From DATMQA01 sp035566895 (lineage in GTDB: Bacteria; Verrucomicrobiota; Verrucomicrobiia; Limisphaerales; UBA8199), in NCBI GenBank assembly GCA_035566895.1, contig DATMQA010000216.1, positions 1-43,282 on the forward strand: DNA of 43,282 bases. Direction: 5' to 3'. This document shows positions 12,201 through 18,742 of this stretch, in pieces. The notes below the pieces were generated by a model that did not search any database, was not told the origin of the DNA, and was given only the letters and a program-made list of their open reading frames with translations. The position numbers were made by a program, and so were the translations under genes. The first letter of the stretch is position 1. Each line of letters begins with the position of its first letter.

Positions 12201-12343
12201 ACCGTGCCCTCGTTTTGAGCGTTCAGGTTCAGGCAAGCGCTGGCGAGAGAAACGGTGAGGATGAACCCCTTCATACTCATAAATCTTAGGAGGTTGGTCT
12301 TGAGAAAGGCGAGAGGAAGCACGGTCGCTTTAAAATGGGTCAT
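6269..12343 (-). CDS. Giant secreted protein: Gloeo_Verruco repeats, HYR-like, lectin-like and LamG domains
   Basis: A 2,024-residue exported protein. The hydrophobic signal core is FILTVSLASACLNLNAQ (residues 27-43). ATGs at 12274 and 12280 would give a shorter, more conventional signal peptide. Only the 12343 start has an upstream AAAGGAGG, and its spacing of about 17 bases is long, so the start is uncertain. Residues 215-570 are seven tandem repeats of 51-53 residues (LYGTT..GG...G.VFK). Next come Cys-rich HYR-like segments (DCCGNSTTCSQTVTLVD), a legume/L-type-lectin-like domain at about 928-1131, more HYR-like sequence, and a LamG/concanavalin-like domain at about 1480-1705 (MVLWLPFDETD ... 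FTIDAWVNR). The C-terminus ends FRLKQ. It starts 30 bases after the 317-residue exported protein, so the two form an operon. An adhesive or glycan-binding role is inferred from the domains. Confidence 0.75.
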   Translation of the reverse strand: MTHFKATVLPLAFLKTNLLRFMSMKGFILTVSLASACLNLNAQNEGTVTFGNNSSCKLINAQTGNPVTTADGVRVSMVWSPANSNHFTQIGGTITNVGFPLPGLFVGGTRTTGPATPGGATGQFQLRAWAGGFATYEEAVANGTVPVGQSAILQVPTGNPNPTGGLPTPPGSLFASGLQGFTLSVGSPLVLSCASNKSVQAGPCSGVMTQPGYSLLHVFAVTNNDGQNPLPALIQGNDGALYGTTEYGGSNGVGAVFKVNPDSSGYAVLHHFSTSGNGGQQPEASLLQGKDGMLYGVTANGGGGAGTVFKLNPDGTGLTVLKNFTGANGAAPEAALVQGLDGFLYGVTVLGGSSSAGTIFKLDTNGNNFAVLKSFPGGNEANPEGAALAQGSDGTLYGATGPRSGANGVVFKINPDGTGYAVLKTFTGSDGQEADGRLLLASDNMLYGTTRFGGSNGLGVVFKLSTSGSNFSVLKSFGNLDGTGPESGLIEGCDGALYGTAPGGGTGGGGTVYKLNKDGSGFTVLWNFQTAANGGGPTCELLLSGDGTLYGTASSGGSGGVGTVFKLTGGLGWSFDPPTVADTCCTNVTLTVLNTVTNGSPPSQMVVRTWQATDCCGNSTTCSQTVTLVDNRPPQFSGTPTNLTVAAGQDIFLSLPVTGAQPLSNYLVRSTGKVGAVSSNGTFFLPAILPSDAGQYFLLASNTFGVATSAVFQVQVTAPANVMALLDANNILKIIGTDGNDDVKVMLSPSNNAVLQVVDQGTSNVWAFPTNAISRIMVDLAAGADRVVFSDENGSLLSLREPEVMQDNTRAFDLSIFGPSGPAAWWSGDCPSNIVVTCAGPNGTDVSFPEPDFRWHNLWADSPADRISIIVANIKMISQNVVTATFPLGTTQVKCTAYYLDFWSEDHNHDCTFNVTVLDQTPVLCHPLTNAFSANFNSGSPNGMTLYGNAQAGGGVLKLTQNLNNQLGAAVLDDFNQGNLISAFNASFDLFIGGGTSPSADGFSFNLAADLPATPTLANTSEEGMGTGLTVEFDTFTNGTNDPIGVSLKFGGQQVLQTVAMQTSEGPTGSTFVPVNISLGFDGMVTVSYNGSVIIQVSQNFFVPAPGSRFALAARTGAFNDKHWVKNLSIQAMSARATQVVAANSSSCGAIVAFDPPCFQDLCDAQTPNITFSLPNNTYYPVGTQTVCCVATDPAGTPSLSYCFTVIVQDTTPPVLDCSHVPVIISEKCVDIVPDFRSHAVVTDNCTPANQIVLRQNPAPGSVLAQGVWPITIIACDDAGNCVQCTTPGVFIVAGPSSPLAGFYNTGVDNNGNPLPGGAADSHFTLGTGVANPTVIDTPSWYYNLPDDAVSQWIGLNASGTGAAGDYVYRVTFTVPCNEYLSAAPVVSIGGRWATDSSGTIRVNGAPANPPQNTPAAGYNAWTPFSLTSGFAGAPGPYTIDFDVTALGGSPAYTALRVEFTNAVYRSCTNCLSNPTPPSRMVLWLPFDETDTSGVAQNVVGAVNGTYSGQAGLPSVNNGFVDRSLCFNGVDQAVRVAYYADIDESLGDFTIDAWVNRNPGDIGGGLRQIVDHRIVTKIGTAQGYALYLDNNANGALTCVLSDGVHTALGAGSLTVPADGQWHFVATVIRRASDHQGVLQVDSQTETFTTLPVAGISIANANGLTVGAKNDPPSPPAEGFDGCIDEVEIFNRALLGGELYAIFNAGSRGKLKFTCALSGVAFCGNDATTTVSAGICNRSTEPETFLYGLHGLLPNSGTLSGPLAIGNTPGYVTVNPGQCQTVTFTVQRPPGLTYGKSGAVQLEVFGQNTHQAFSAQSTVYQPLIINCAIPYSGGNGGEGLSVALRSGTGGVAGSFTFGPVMLANPYYTNIVLNYRVRVAGPLGLDDLSVISLGGLPPGTWVSNSVPLAPGATTPVYIQGQFLMNDPGQTYHIWIEANLSGAGGMDPLYDLPVTEVYPAQLEIHPVPVILGTNTVPGTTWPGIFWTGPGVLQTTPSLGGPWTDLPSAPNPYTVNPTNSAMLFRLKQ
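10634..11701 (-). repeat. Seven tandem Gloeo_Verruco (TIGR03803-type) protein repeats
   Basis: Inside the giant gene, seven consecutive units of about 51 residues each run VLxxF...P...L..G.DG.LYG.T..GG....G.VFKL..dG. Unit lengths are 53, 52, 51, 51, 51, 51 and 47 residues, the last being truncated. The pattern matches the repeat family described from Gloeobacter and Verrucomicrobia, which is predicted to form beta-propeller-like blades. Seven units are consistent with one closed propeller, which is an inference. Confidence 0.8.
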
Positions 12344-12373
12344 TTGAGATTTCGTATCGTCCTCCTTTCACGT

Positions 12374-13327
12374 TTAAGGGTTGATCAGCCGGTAATAGCC
12401 CCGCGCCCCGCCCCGGTAAGGTCCCGTCCAGGTCGCGCCGGTTTGGTTCTGGGCCACAGTGCTCCAGTTGAGGCCGTCGGCCGAGAACTGGACGTTATAG
12501 GCGCCTCCGCCCAGGCTGGAGATTTGTAAGGTGACCGCTCCGCCGCTCGTGGTGAGGCGTTTGATGACGGGCGTGGCCGAGCCGTTGGCCGCCTTCAGGC
12601 TGGTGGACGGTGGAGGGGAAGCCGGTTGGGCAACGTTCACCACCCAATTGGTGTCCGGCCCCGGATGTCGAACAAAGAAGGACTGAGCGATGGCGATAAA
12701 CGGGCCGTTAGTGCCGACGACGCGGTTGGGGTCGGACCATCCGTAACCCGCGATGTACGTGAAGGCATCCGAATAACTCTGGCGGGTGGCACTGAAGGTA
12801 TAAACATCGTCGCCGTCCGTGCCCGGGAACTGCAACGAGTTCGTGCCCGAAAGTGGTCCAGCCTGCGCAATCTTGGACCCCAGCAGTGAAAGCCGATTGG
12901 CTCCGGCGACGGAATTGGTCAAGCTGCCCGCGAGTAAATTGCCTACAAAGGTGAGCGTTGCCCCCGTATTGGCATAAACCACGAAGCCTTTGCCCGGCGG
13001 CAACTGGACATTGACCGTCCAGCCACAGCAGATTGAGTAAGTGGAGGGCGGCTGAAAAATCTGGGTGGGGACATCCCACAAATAGACCTTGGTCCCATCC
13101 GGTGCGGAGGGAATCACGTTGGTAATGCTGTTGTCCGGCGGTTGGTCGAGCGGATTGGCCATGAAGTTGTAACCGTTGGTAACGGTCACGTTGTAATAGC
13201 CCATCACTTGGCAGTCGGCTTGCCGGGGCAGGCCGCCTAAGACGGCGACCGCCAGGCTGGCGAGGACCAGCCGTAACGAGATTGTAACCTTTTTGTGACA
13301 ATTAGAGGCGAGCGTGGCAATTTTCAC
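12374..13327 (-). CDS. Secreted 317-residue protein, first gene of the giant-protein operon
   Basis: The N-terminus (MKIATLASNCHKKVTISLRL then a hydrophobic stretch ending QADCQ) looks like a signal peptide with a long basic start. The mature part starts GYYNVTVTNGYNFMANPLD, a pattern I recognise from verrucomicrobial exported proteins that are otherwise uncharacterised. It contains a Cys-Cys-Gly motif (YSICCGWTVN) and ends with the shared C-terminal module (GAYNVQFSADGLNWSTVA ... GYYRLINP). Its stop lies 30 bases before the giant gene's start on the same strand, with an AAAGGAGG between them, so the two are very likely one transcript. The function is unknown; a partner role for the giant protein is inferred from position only. 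Confidence 0.65.
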   Translation of the reverse strand: MKIATLASNCHKKVTISLRLVLASLAVAVLGGLPRQADCQVMGYYNVTVTNGYNFMANPLDQPPDNSITNVIPSAPDGTKVYLWDVPTQIFQPPSTYSICCGWTVNVQLPPGKGFVVYANTGATLTFVGNLLAGSLTNSVAGANRLSLLGSKIAQAGPLSGTNSLQFPGTDGDDVYTFSATRQSYSDAFTYIAGYGWSDPNRVVGTNGPFIAIAQSFFVRHPGPDTNWVVNVAQPASPPPSTSLKAANGSATPVIKRLTTSGGAVTLQISSLGGGAYNVQFSADGLNWSTVAQNQTGATWTGPYRGGARGYYRLINP

Positions 13328-13766
13328 AGCGGAACCTTTGCGTTCGTTAAGATTTTTGAGCGCCCGTATGGATTCGGGCCAAGGAGGTTACACGCTCAGA
13401 ACAGCAGCTACTGCGAGCCTGCGATTGCCCAGTTGTTGGGGAACGCTCATTTCTTAATCCAATTGATTAGAGAGGACAAGCTATTTCCTGCTGATTTTTC
13501 GACCTGCCTGGAAAGTGTCCTGCCGCAAGCAGACCGTCCCTGGCGGGACTTGTTCTCGCGGTGCATGGGTACGCACTATTGAAACGAGTGGGCTATTGTC
13601 GCGCGTCCCTGACGGTACGCAAAAGCCTCTTCATTTCACCTTTCAGCTTTTCCGTGACGGCACCCGTACCATTTTGTCTATTGTGGGAGTCCCGGGGTGC
13701 GAGCGAATCGACCGCAGCATACAAAAATGTCGCACCGCGGTGTCTGATCCGTTAGAACCTGAAAGC
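13328..13766. other. Divergent intergenic region
   Basis: The region lies between the leftward exported-protein operon and the rightward pseudopilin gene, so it must hold promoters for both directions. The pilin reading frame stays open upstream to 13515, but the sequence before 13767 has no pilin-like content and was left out. No confident -35/-10 pair, repeat or RNA gene was identified. Confidence 0.4.
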
Positions 13767-14549
13767 ATGAGCCCGCATTCCTGCAAACCACGCCGCGGGG
13801 CGTTTACGCTCATCGAACTGTTGGTGGTGATTGCCATCATCGCCATCCTGGCGGCATTGCTGCTGCCGGCGCTTTCGACGGCGAAATCCAAGGGGAGCCA
13901 AATCGCCTGTCTCAACAACCTCCGTCAACTCCAGACGGCCTGGGCGATGTACGTGGGTGAGCACAACAATATGATGCCCGAGAACAAGATGACGGGGACT
14001 GGCCTGTTAGGTTGCCTGAGCACGTCCAATTCCTGGGTCACGGGCAACGCGCAGGCGAGCGCTGACCCGGCCTTCATCCAGCAGGGGTCGCTGTATTCCT
14101 ACACGCCGAATACGGCGGTTTTCCATTGCCCGGCGGATCGCTCGACTGTGTTTGGCGCCTCGACGCCGCGCACGCGCAGTTATTCGATGGATGCGTATTT
14201 GGATGGCGGCCTGGATGCAAGAATCTATGGCGGTTACCTGCCGGGGAACGTGGTTCGCTACTCCGAGCTGTTGCCCAGCCCCACCGGCATTTTCGTTTTC
14301 CTGGATGAGTGCCAGGCGATCATCGATGACGGGGTGTTCCTGCTGTACCCTGACCCGGCCGACTTCTGGCAGAACGGTCCTTCGCATCGCCACAATCAGG
14401 GCGCCAATCTGTCTTTCGCCGATGGCCATTGCGAGCATTGGAAATGGCGCTACTCGAAGGACATTGAGATGCACGGCCAGCTGGCGGCTAATCCCGCCGA
14501 CCTCCAGGACCTGAAGCGGTTGCAAGCCGCTTTGCCCAGTCAGCCATGA
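13767..14549 (+). CDS. Type II secretion/pilin-like protein with H-X9-DG signature
   Basis: A 260-residue protein with a class III prepilin signal: a short basic leader (MSPHSCKPRRG), the cleavage region AFTLIELLVV with Glu at +5, and a 20-residue hydrophobic helix (IAIIAILAALLLPAL). The C-terminal part carries GPSHRHNQGANLSFADGH, the H-X9-DG signature of the large prepilin-like families expanded in planctomycetes and verrucomicrobia. The ATG at 13767 was chosen because the prepilin leader begins there; the frame is open further upstream without conserved content. Such proteins are processed by a prepilin peptidase and inserted in the inner membrane. Their role in pseudopili or export is not established. 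The next gene is 67 bases downstream in the same direction. Confidence 0.85.
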   Translation: MSPHSCKPRRGAFTLIELLVVIAIIAILAALLLPALSTAKSKGSQIACLNNLRQLQTAWAMYVGEHNNMMPENKMTGTGLLGCLSTSNSWVTGNAQASADPAFIQQGSLYSYTPNTAVFHCPADRSTVFGASTPRTRSYSMDAYLDGGLDARIYGGYLPGNVVRYSELLPSPTGIFVFLDECQAIIDDGVFLLYPDPADFWQNGPSHRHNQGANLSFADGHCEHWKWRYSKDIEMHGQLAANPADLQDLKRLQAALPSQP

Positions 14550-14616
14550 GCGACTTCATGCTTGGCACCGGTCGCCCCCGGTTGAGGAAGAGAAAGAGGA
14601 AGAGGAAGACCGGATC

Positions 14617-16185
14617 ATGAGGCAACTCTCGCAAACGCCGAAGCCGTCCTCACGGTCCATTCTCCGGCGCGCCGTAAAATGGAGCTTGTTCGGCCTGGCG
14701 AGCTTGTCAGTGGTCGTGGCGCTGCTCTACGCCGAGGAAAATCGCCGTAGCAAAAAAGCCTGGGAAAACTGTCGCCGGCGTTTGGCCTCAAGGGGAGTGG
14801 ACCTCGATTGGCGCAGAATGGCCCCCCCACCCGTGGCCGACGCCGAGAACTTTGCGACGACTCCGTTCTTCGCGGCGCTTTTCGATTACCTTCCCGGGAC
14901 CTACACACCCCGGGATCTCCAGGCCTATAACCGCGTCGCCGGCTTTGCCCAAACCGAGGCGCCGTACGCCGAGCAAAGAGGCGCGGGCGACCCGGTGCCC
15001 CCGATGGCCCAGGGCCAAAGAACTGACCTGGCTCAAGCGTTGGGCCTGGTCCACAAAGCGAAACAGCACGCGGGAGCCGGCACTCGCAGCCAGCCGGAGC
15101 AAATTCAGCGCGCCCGGAGCGAACTGGCCGCAGGGCTCCTCGATGCTCTCGAACAATACCGTCCGGTGCTCGACGAGCTCCGCGTTGCCAGCGGCCGGCC
15201 ACAGGCGCGGTTCAACCTTAGCTACAGCGAGGATTACGCCTGGCGAGTGTCGCAGCCGCATCTGCCGGTGCTCAAGCGTATCAGCCGGGTTCTGGCGTGG
15301 CGCGGTTCGGCGGAGCTCGCGTTACAGAACAGCTCCGCCGCAGCCGAAGACGTCGCGTTGATGATTTACCTGGCCGGAGCCTTGCGGGATGAGCCGTTCC
15401 CAAGTTCCTTTGCGGCCCGCAACGTCATCCTGTTCAACGCGCGCCAAATCATCTGGGAAGGACTGGCCGACCACCGCTGGTCGGAGGGGCAGTTGCGCGA
15501 TTTCCAAAGCCGCCTTCAGCCGTTCACTCTGTCGGATGCGCAACGGTACCTCTGCTCGGAACGTGCGGCGGGTAACGGCGTCTTCGAGTTCGTCCACAAG
15601 GATCCGTCGGTCGTGAAAAGCTGGCGGCTGGGGCCGACCTTTCCGGATAAGCTCAGGACCTATGTCTTCCAACACATGCCCGGGGGCTGGATGTACTTGG
15701 AACAGATTTCCTATCACCGCGCGTTTGATGATTTGGTAGCGCCCGGCCTCGACCTTGCGGCGGGATGCATCCGGCCCGGGCTGATTGAGCGGGCGTGTCA
15801 TCCCACGTTCCCTATATTGGGGCACGAGTTGGTCGTAGCTCCCGTGATGAGAGGTGCGCGTTTCCTGTTACTGACCGCGGCCCTGGCCCAGAACGGGGTG
15901 AACCAGACGGTCCTCGCCTGCGCCCTGGAACGCCATCGGCTGGCTACCGGCACGTTCCCGGAAAGCCTGGACGCCGTCGGCCCACAGCTCCTTGGCGCCA
16001 CTCCAGGCGATGTCATCACCGGCAAGCCGATGAAATATCGCTTGTCGCCCGACGACCAATTCCAACTCTACTCGGTTGGGTGGAACGAGCAGGATGAGGG
16101 CGGCAAAGTGATACTGGACAAGCAAACCAAGGTCCCCGATGCCACTCAGGGAGATTGGATCTGGCCTGCTTACCAGGTGGATTAA
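14617..16185 (+). CDS. Membrane-anchored protein with pilin-like C-terminal segment, unknown function
   Basis: A 522-residue protein with one N-terminal membrane helix (about residues 22-40, WSLFGLASLSVVVALLY) after a basic cytoplasmic start. The bulk is a soluble, mostly helical region. The last 70 residues (RLATGTFPESLDAVGPQLLG ... KYRLSPDDQFQLYSVGWNEQDEGGK) resemble the C-terminal beta part of GspG-type pseudopilins, a segment often fused to unknown domains in planctomycetes and verrucomicrobia. The start is supported by a purine-rich GAGGAAG upstream. It lies 67 bases after the H-X9-DG pilin gene, so a shared transcript is likely. No catalytic motif is visible; it may be a scaffold or export-related protein. 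Confidence 0.6.
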   Translation: MRQLSQTPKPSSRSILRRAVKWSLFGLASLSVVVALLYAEENRRSKKAWENCRRRLASRGVDLDWRRMAPPPVADAENFATTPFFAALFDYLPGTYTPRDLQAYNRVAGFAQTEAPYAEQRGAGDPVPPMAQGQRTDLAQALGLVHKAKQHAGAGTRSQPEQIQRARSELAAGLLDALEQYRPVLDELRVASGRPQARFNLSYSEDYAWRVSQPHLPVLKRISRVLAWRGSAELALQNSSAAAEDVALMIYLAGALRDEPFPSSFAARNVILFNARQIIWEGLADHRWSEGQLRDFQSRLQPFTLSDAQRYLCSERAAGNGVFEFVHKDPSVVKSWRLGPTFPDKLRTYVFQHMPGGWMYLEQISYHRAFDDLVAPGLDLAAGCIRPGLIERACHPTFPILGHELVVAPVMRGARFLLLTAALAQNGVNQTVLACALERHRLATGTFPESLDAVGPQLLGATPGDVITGKPMKYRLSPDDQFQLYSVGWNEQDEGGKVILDKQTKVPDATQGDWIWPAYQVD

Positions 16186-16303
16186 GCGCTCGGTATCAGA
16201 GCATTTTAGCTACGCCGCTCCGCGCACTTTTAGTTCACGGATGCATCAGGCCGTTCGGCGTCATGTTATTGATGACTAACCAAAGCCTTGGTTGAGACAC
16301 GGG

Positions 16304-16936
16304 TTACCCCAAATAATCCATCCGCTCGATCATTTCGTCCGGGATTTCATCCTGCGCGGCGAGGGTGAATTTCTGGCCCGCTTGCAGCCAGCCCGATTGG
16401 AAGTGAATGCTGCAGGCGGGGGCGAACGCTCCCTGGGCGCGCATGAAAGCATCCACGGAAGTGTAAATGTCAGGCCCGTCCCTGGGCGGGGCCACCTTGC
16501 GGACACTCGATTTGAATTCCACGTCCTCAACGCAGCGGAAGTGCTCGAGGCTCTTGCCCGCGTCGAACAGTTCGTATTCTGTTGCGCTGCCCGTATCGCT
16601 GTTAGCAAAGAAGATGACTTTGCCTTTGAGCATCCTGGAAAGCGCCTGCGCGTCGGCCGGATTGAAGAAGGTCTTCGGGCTGAAGACGCACGCGGCAATG
16701 AGGCTCCAGTCGTGCCCTGTCAATCGCAGCACCAGGTAAGAAGGATCGGCCAGAGTAACAGTCTGGCCCAGAGCGTCGGGGTGCCGGGTCTTGAGCTTCT
16801 TCTGCGCGGCAAAGGCTCTCGCGACTTCCTCGACTGGGCCACGCGCGAGAAGGAGCATGTCGTTGGTGTCAAACGTCTCGACGCCGCGCAGGTCGGCGAC
16901 GGCGACCGCGTGCGATTTGTCTGCTCTTTTTTTCAT
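16304..16936 (-). CDS. Hypothetical protein, possible last gene of the amine-catabolism cluster
   Basis: A 210-residue soluble protein with no signal peptide or membrane helix. I do not recognise its family. Visible features are DPSYLVLRLTGHDWSLIAA, KVIFFANSDTGSATEYELFD and FKSSVRKV. These have the spacing of an alpha/beta protein but no known active-site signature. It begins 115 bases after the permease stop on the same strand and may be the last gene of that transcript, but the gap is large and it may be independent. No good Shine-Dalgarno is seen in front of the ATG. Confidence 0.5.
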   Translation of the reverse strand: MKKRADKSHAVAVADLRGVETFDTNDMLLLARGPVEEVARAFAAQKKLKTRHPDALGQTVTLADPSYLVLRLTGHDWSLIAACVFSPKTFFNPADAQALSRMLKGKVIFFANSDTGSATEYELFDAGKSLEHFRCVEDVEFKSSVRKVAPPRDGPDIYTSVDAFMRAQGAFAPACSIHFQSGWLQAGQKFTLAAQDEIPDEMIERMDYLG

Positions 16937-17051
16937 AACTTCATGGGGTTTCTTCAGACGCGTAACTGAGGCAGCTTATCCCGACGGAACGAAAGCGGTA
17001 AATCAAAAGCCACTCGAAAGGTTAGGTGTGTCAGTTGCCCGTTGGTTTCAC

Positions 17052-18536
17052 TCACAGTTCGGTAATCTGCGGCGGCCCCTGGAACCGGTTTCGCTCGAAG
17101 GCGAACCAGGCGATGGCCATCACGGCCGCGGCCCCGCCTAAAATCTTGAGCGCAATCTGGTTCGGCGGCTGCACGCCGATGACGATCAAGCCGAGGCAGC
17201 CGATGACAGAAATGACGGCCAGCGGGCGATACCAGCGGCCCAGGCACCAGGGACCCATTTTTGTCCACGTTCGGCCATAGGCGAGAAAGCCCGCGGCGAT
17301 GGGGAGCACATAGGAGATGTAGAGAAACACGGCGCAACAGGCCGCGATGGCCGAATAGGGAACGAAGGCCATGAAGAGCAGGGCCAGGAACGCCGCGGTC
17401 CAGACGGCGGTGGCTGGTGCGCGGAGGCCGGTGGAAACGCGGCGCAGCCAAACCGAACCGGGCAAGCCGCCATCGCGGGCGAAGGCGTACATCATCCGCG
17501 AGGCTGAAGTCAGGCCCGCCAAACCGCAAAGGTATTGGGTCAGGCCAATGTTGAGATAGAGCAGGAGCGCCAACGGCCTCGGCAGGACGGTGTTCATGAC
17601 CCAATAAAGGACGTTGTTGCCCTGGGCGGCGGCTTTGTCGAAGTTCGGGATGGCCAGGACAATGGCCGACAGCATGAGCCAGCCGAATACGGCCGAGACC
17701 GCGACCGAACGAACGATGCCGCGCGGGGCGCTGACGGACGCGCTCATCGTCTCTTCGGCGGTGTGGGCCGACGCGTCAAACCCGGTGATGGTGTAAGCCG
17801 GCAGAAGGAAGCCGAGGGCAAAGAGCCAGAGCAAACTGTTCGAATGCGGCAGGACCGGGTCATCGGCCGGCAGGCCGCTGTAATTGGCGAAGGTGAGCAA
17901 GCGGGAAAAATCGAGATGCGGCGCGCGCCAAAGCATCGCCAGCGTCAAAACGGAAGCGGTGACCAGGATGAGGTAGCCGCAAAAATCAGTCAGCATAGTA
18001 GTCAGACGGATTCCGCGGTGATTTAAATACGCTTGCGAAAGCGTGAGGGCCGCTACCACGGCCAACTTGATTGCGGCCGGGTGGCCGGCCGTCTGCCAGG
18101 GAAAAGCGCCGAAAAGAAAATCATACGTGCCGGCGTTGACGGCGGCGACGACGGTGATCAGGCCGACGAGGTTGCACCAGGCCGTAATCCAGCCCCAGCC
18201 TTTGCCGCCGAGGATGGCGGCCCAGTGGTAGAGTCCGCCGGCGGTGGGAAAGGCCGAAGCGACCTGCGCCATGCTCAAGGCGACCGTCATCGAAAACAAG
18301 CAGACCAACGGCCAGCCCAGGCCGATCGACGCGCCCCCGACCGAGCAAAAACCGTACTGAAACGACGTGATGCCCCCGGCAAGGATGCAAATGATCGAGA
18401 CGGATATGGCGAAGTTGGAAAAGGGCGTCATCCGCCGTGACAACTCCTGTTGGTAACCCAGGCGGCGCAGGGTTTGCTCGTCTTCGGAGAGCGCCGGGGC
18501 CGGCTGGCGTTTCGGCTCCTCGCTGGTCGCGCTCAT
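17052..18536 (-). CDS. APC-family amino acid/amine permease
   Basis: A 494-residue integral membrane protein with about 12 hydrophobic segments. The N-terminal cytoplasmic stretch ends in the motif GYQQELSRRMTPFSNFAISV, followed by the first helix (IICILAGGITSFQYGF). This is characteristic of the APC superfamily subgroup containing GABA, choline and other amine permeases. The conserved AFPTAGGLYHWAAILGG segment between helices 2 and 3 is also typical. It probably imports the substrate handled by the ligase and dehydrogenases encoded upstream. It is separated from the ligase gene by 206 bases containing an inverted nonamer array, so it may have its own promoter. Substrate specificity cannot be read from the sequence. 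Confidence 0.85.
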   Translation of the reverse strand: MSATSEEPKRQPAPALSEDEQTLRRLGYQQELSRRMTPFSNFAISVSIICILAGGITSFQYGFCSVGGASIGLGWPLVCLFSMTVALSMAQVASAFPTAGGLYHWAAILGGKGWGWITAWCNLVGLITVVAAVNAGTYDFLFGAFPWQTAGHPAAIKLAVVAALTLSQAYLNHRGIRLTTMLTDFCGYLILVTASVLTLAMLWRAPHLDFSRLLTFANYSGLPADDPVLPHSNSLLWLFALGFLLPAYTITGFDASAHTAEETMSASVSAPRGIVRSVAVSAVFGWLMLSAIVLAIPNFDKAAAQGNNVLYWVMNTVLPRPLALLLYLNIGLTQYLCGLAGLTSASRMMYAFARDGGLPGSVWLRRVSTGLRAPATAVWTAAFLALLFMAFVPYSAIAACCAVFLYISYVLPIAAGFLAYGRTWTKMGPWCLGRWYRPLAVISVIGCLGLIVIGVQPPNQIALKILGGAAAVMAIAWFAFERNRFQGPPQITEL

Positions 18537-18555
18537 GAACCTAGAAACGGCAGTC

Positions 18556-18704
18556 TAACAGGAGGAAACAGAGAAAGCAGAGAGAATGAAGCGGGAGGAC
18601 GATGCCTTCCCGGATCGCCCGGAGCGAGAGCCGGTTCTGGCCTTCCCGATTGCAGCAAGCCCCTCATCGCCACTGATCTCGGTTTTCTCTGTTGTCTCCT
18701 GTTC
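18556..18704. repeat. Inverted pair of nonamer arrays, CTCTGTTTT family
   Basis: The left arm (18556-18582) reads TAACAGGAG, GAAACAGAG, AAAGCAGAG. The right arm (18678-18704) reads CTCGGTTTT, CTCTGTTGT, CTCCTGTTC. The right arm is the reverse complement of the left, three units in exact 9-base phase, with 22 of 27 positions matching by eye. The 95-base spacer has no gene. The element lies between the ligase and permease genes of the leftward cluster. Confidence 0.7.
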
Positions 18705-18742
18705 AGATATGTCGCCCTCTTTCGCATGAATCGTTTGGCGGG

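Noticed and set aside
14585..14612. Purine-rich GAGGAA repeats before the 14617 start as a special regulatory element
   Set aside because: They are adequately explained as a redundant ribosome-binding region; there are too few units to call a repeat element.
16277..16292. AACCAA-AGCC-TTGGTT hairpin between two convergent genes as a terminator
   Set aside because: The stem is only six weak base pairs and there is no T-tract on either strand.
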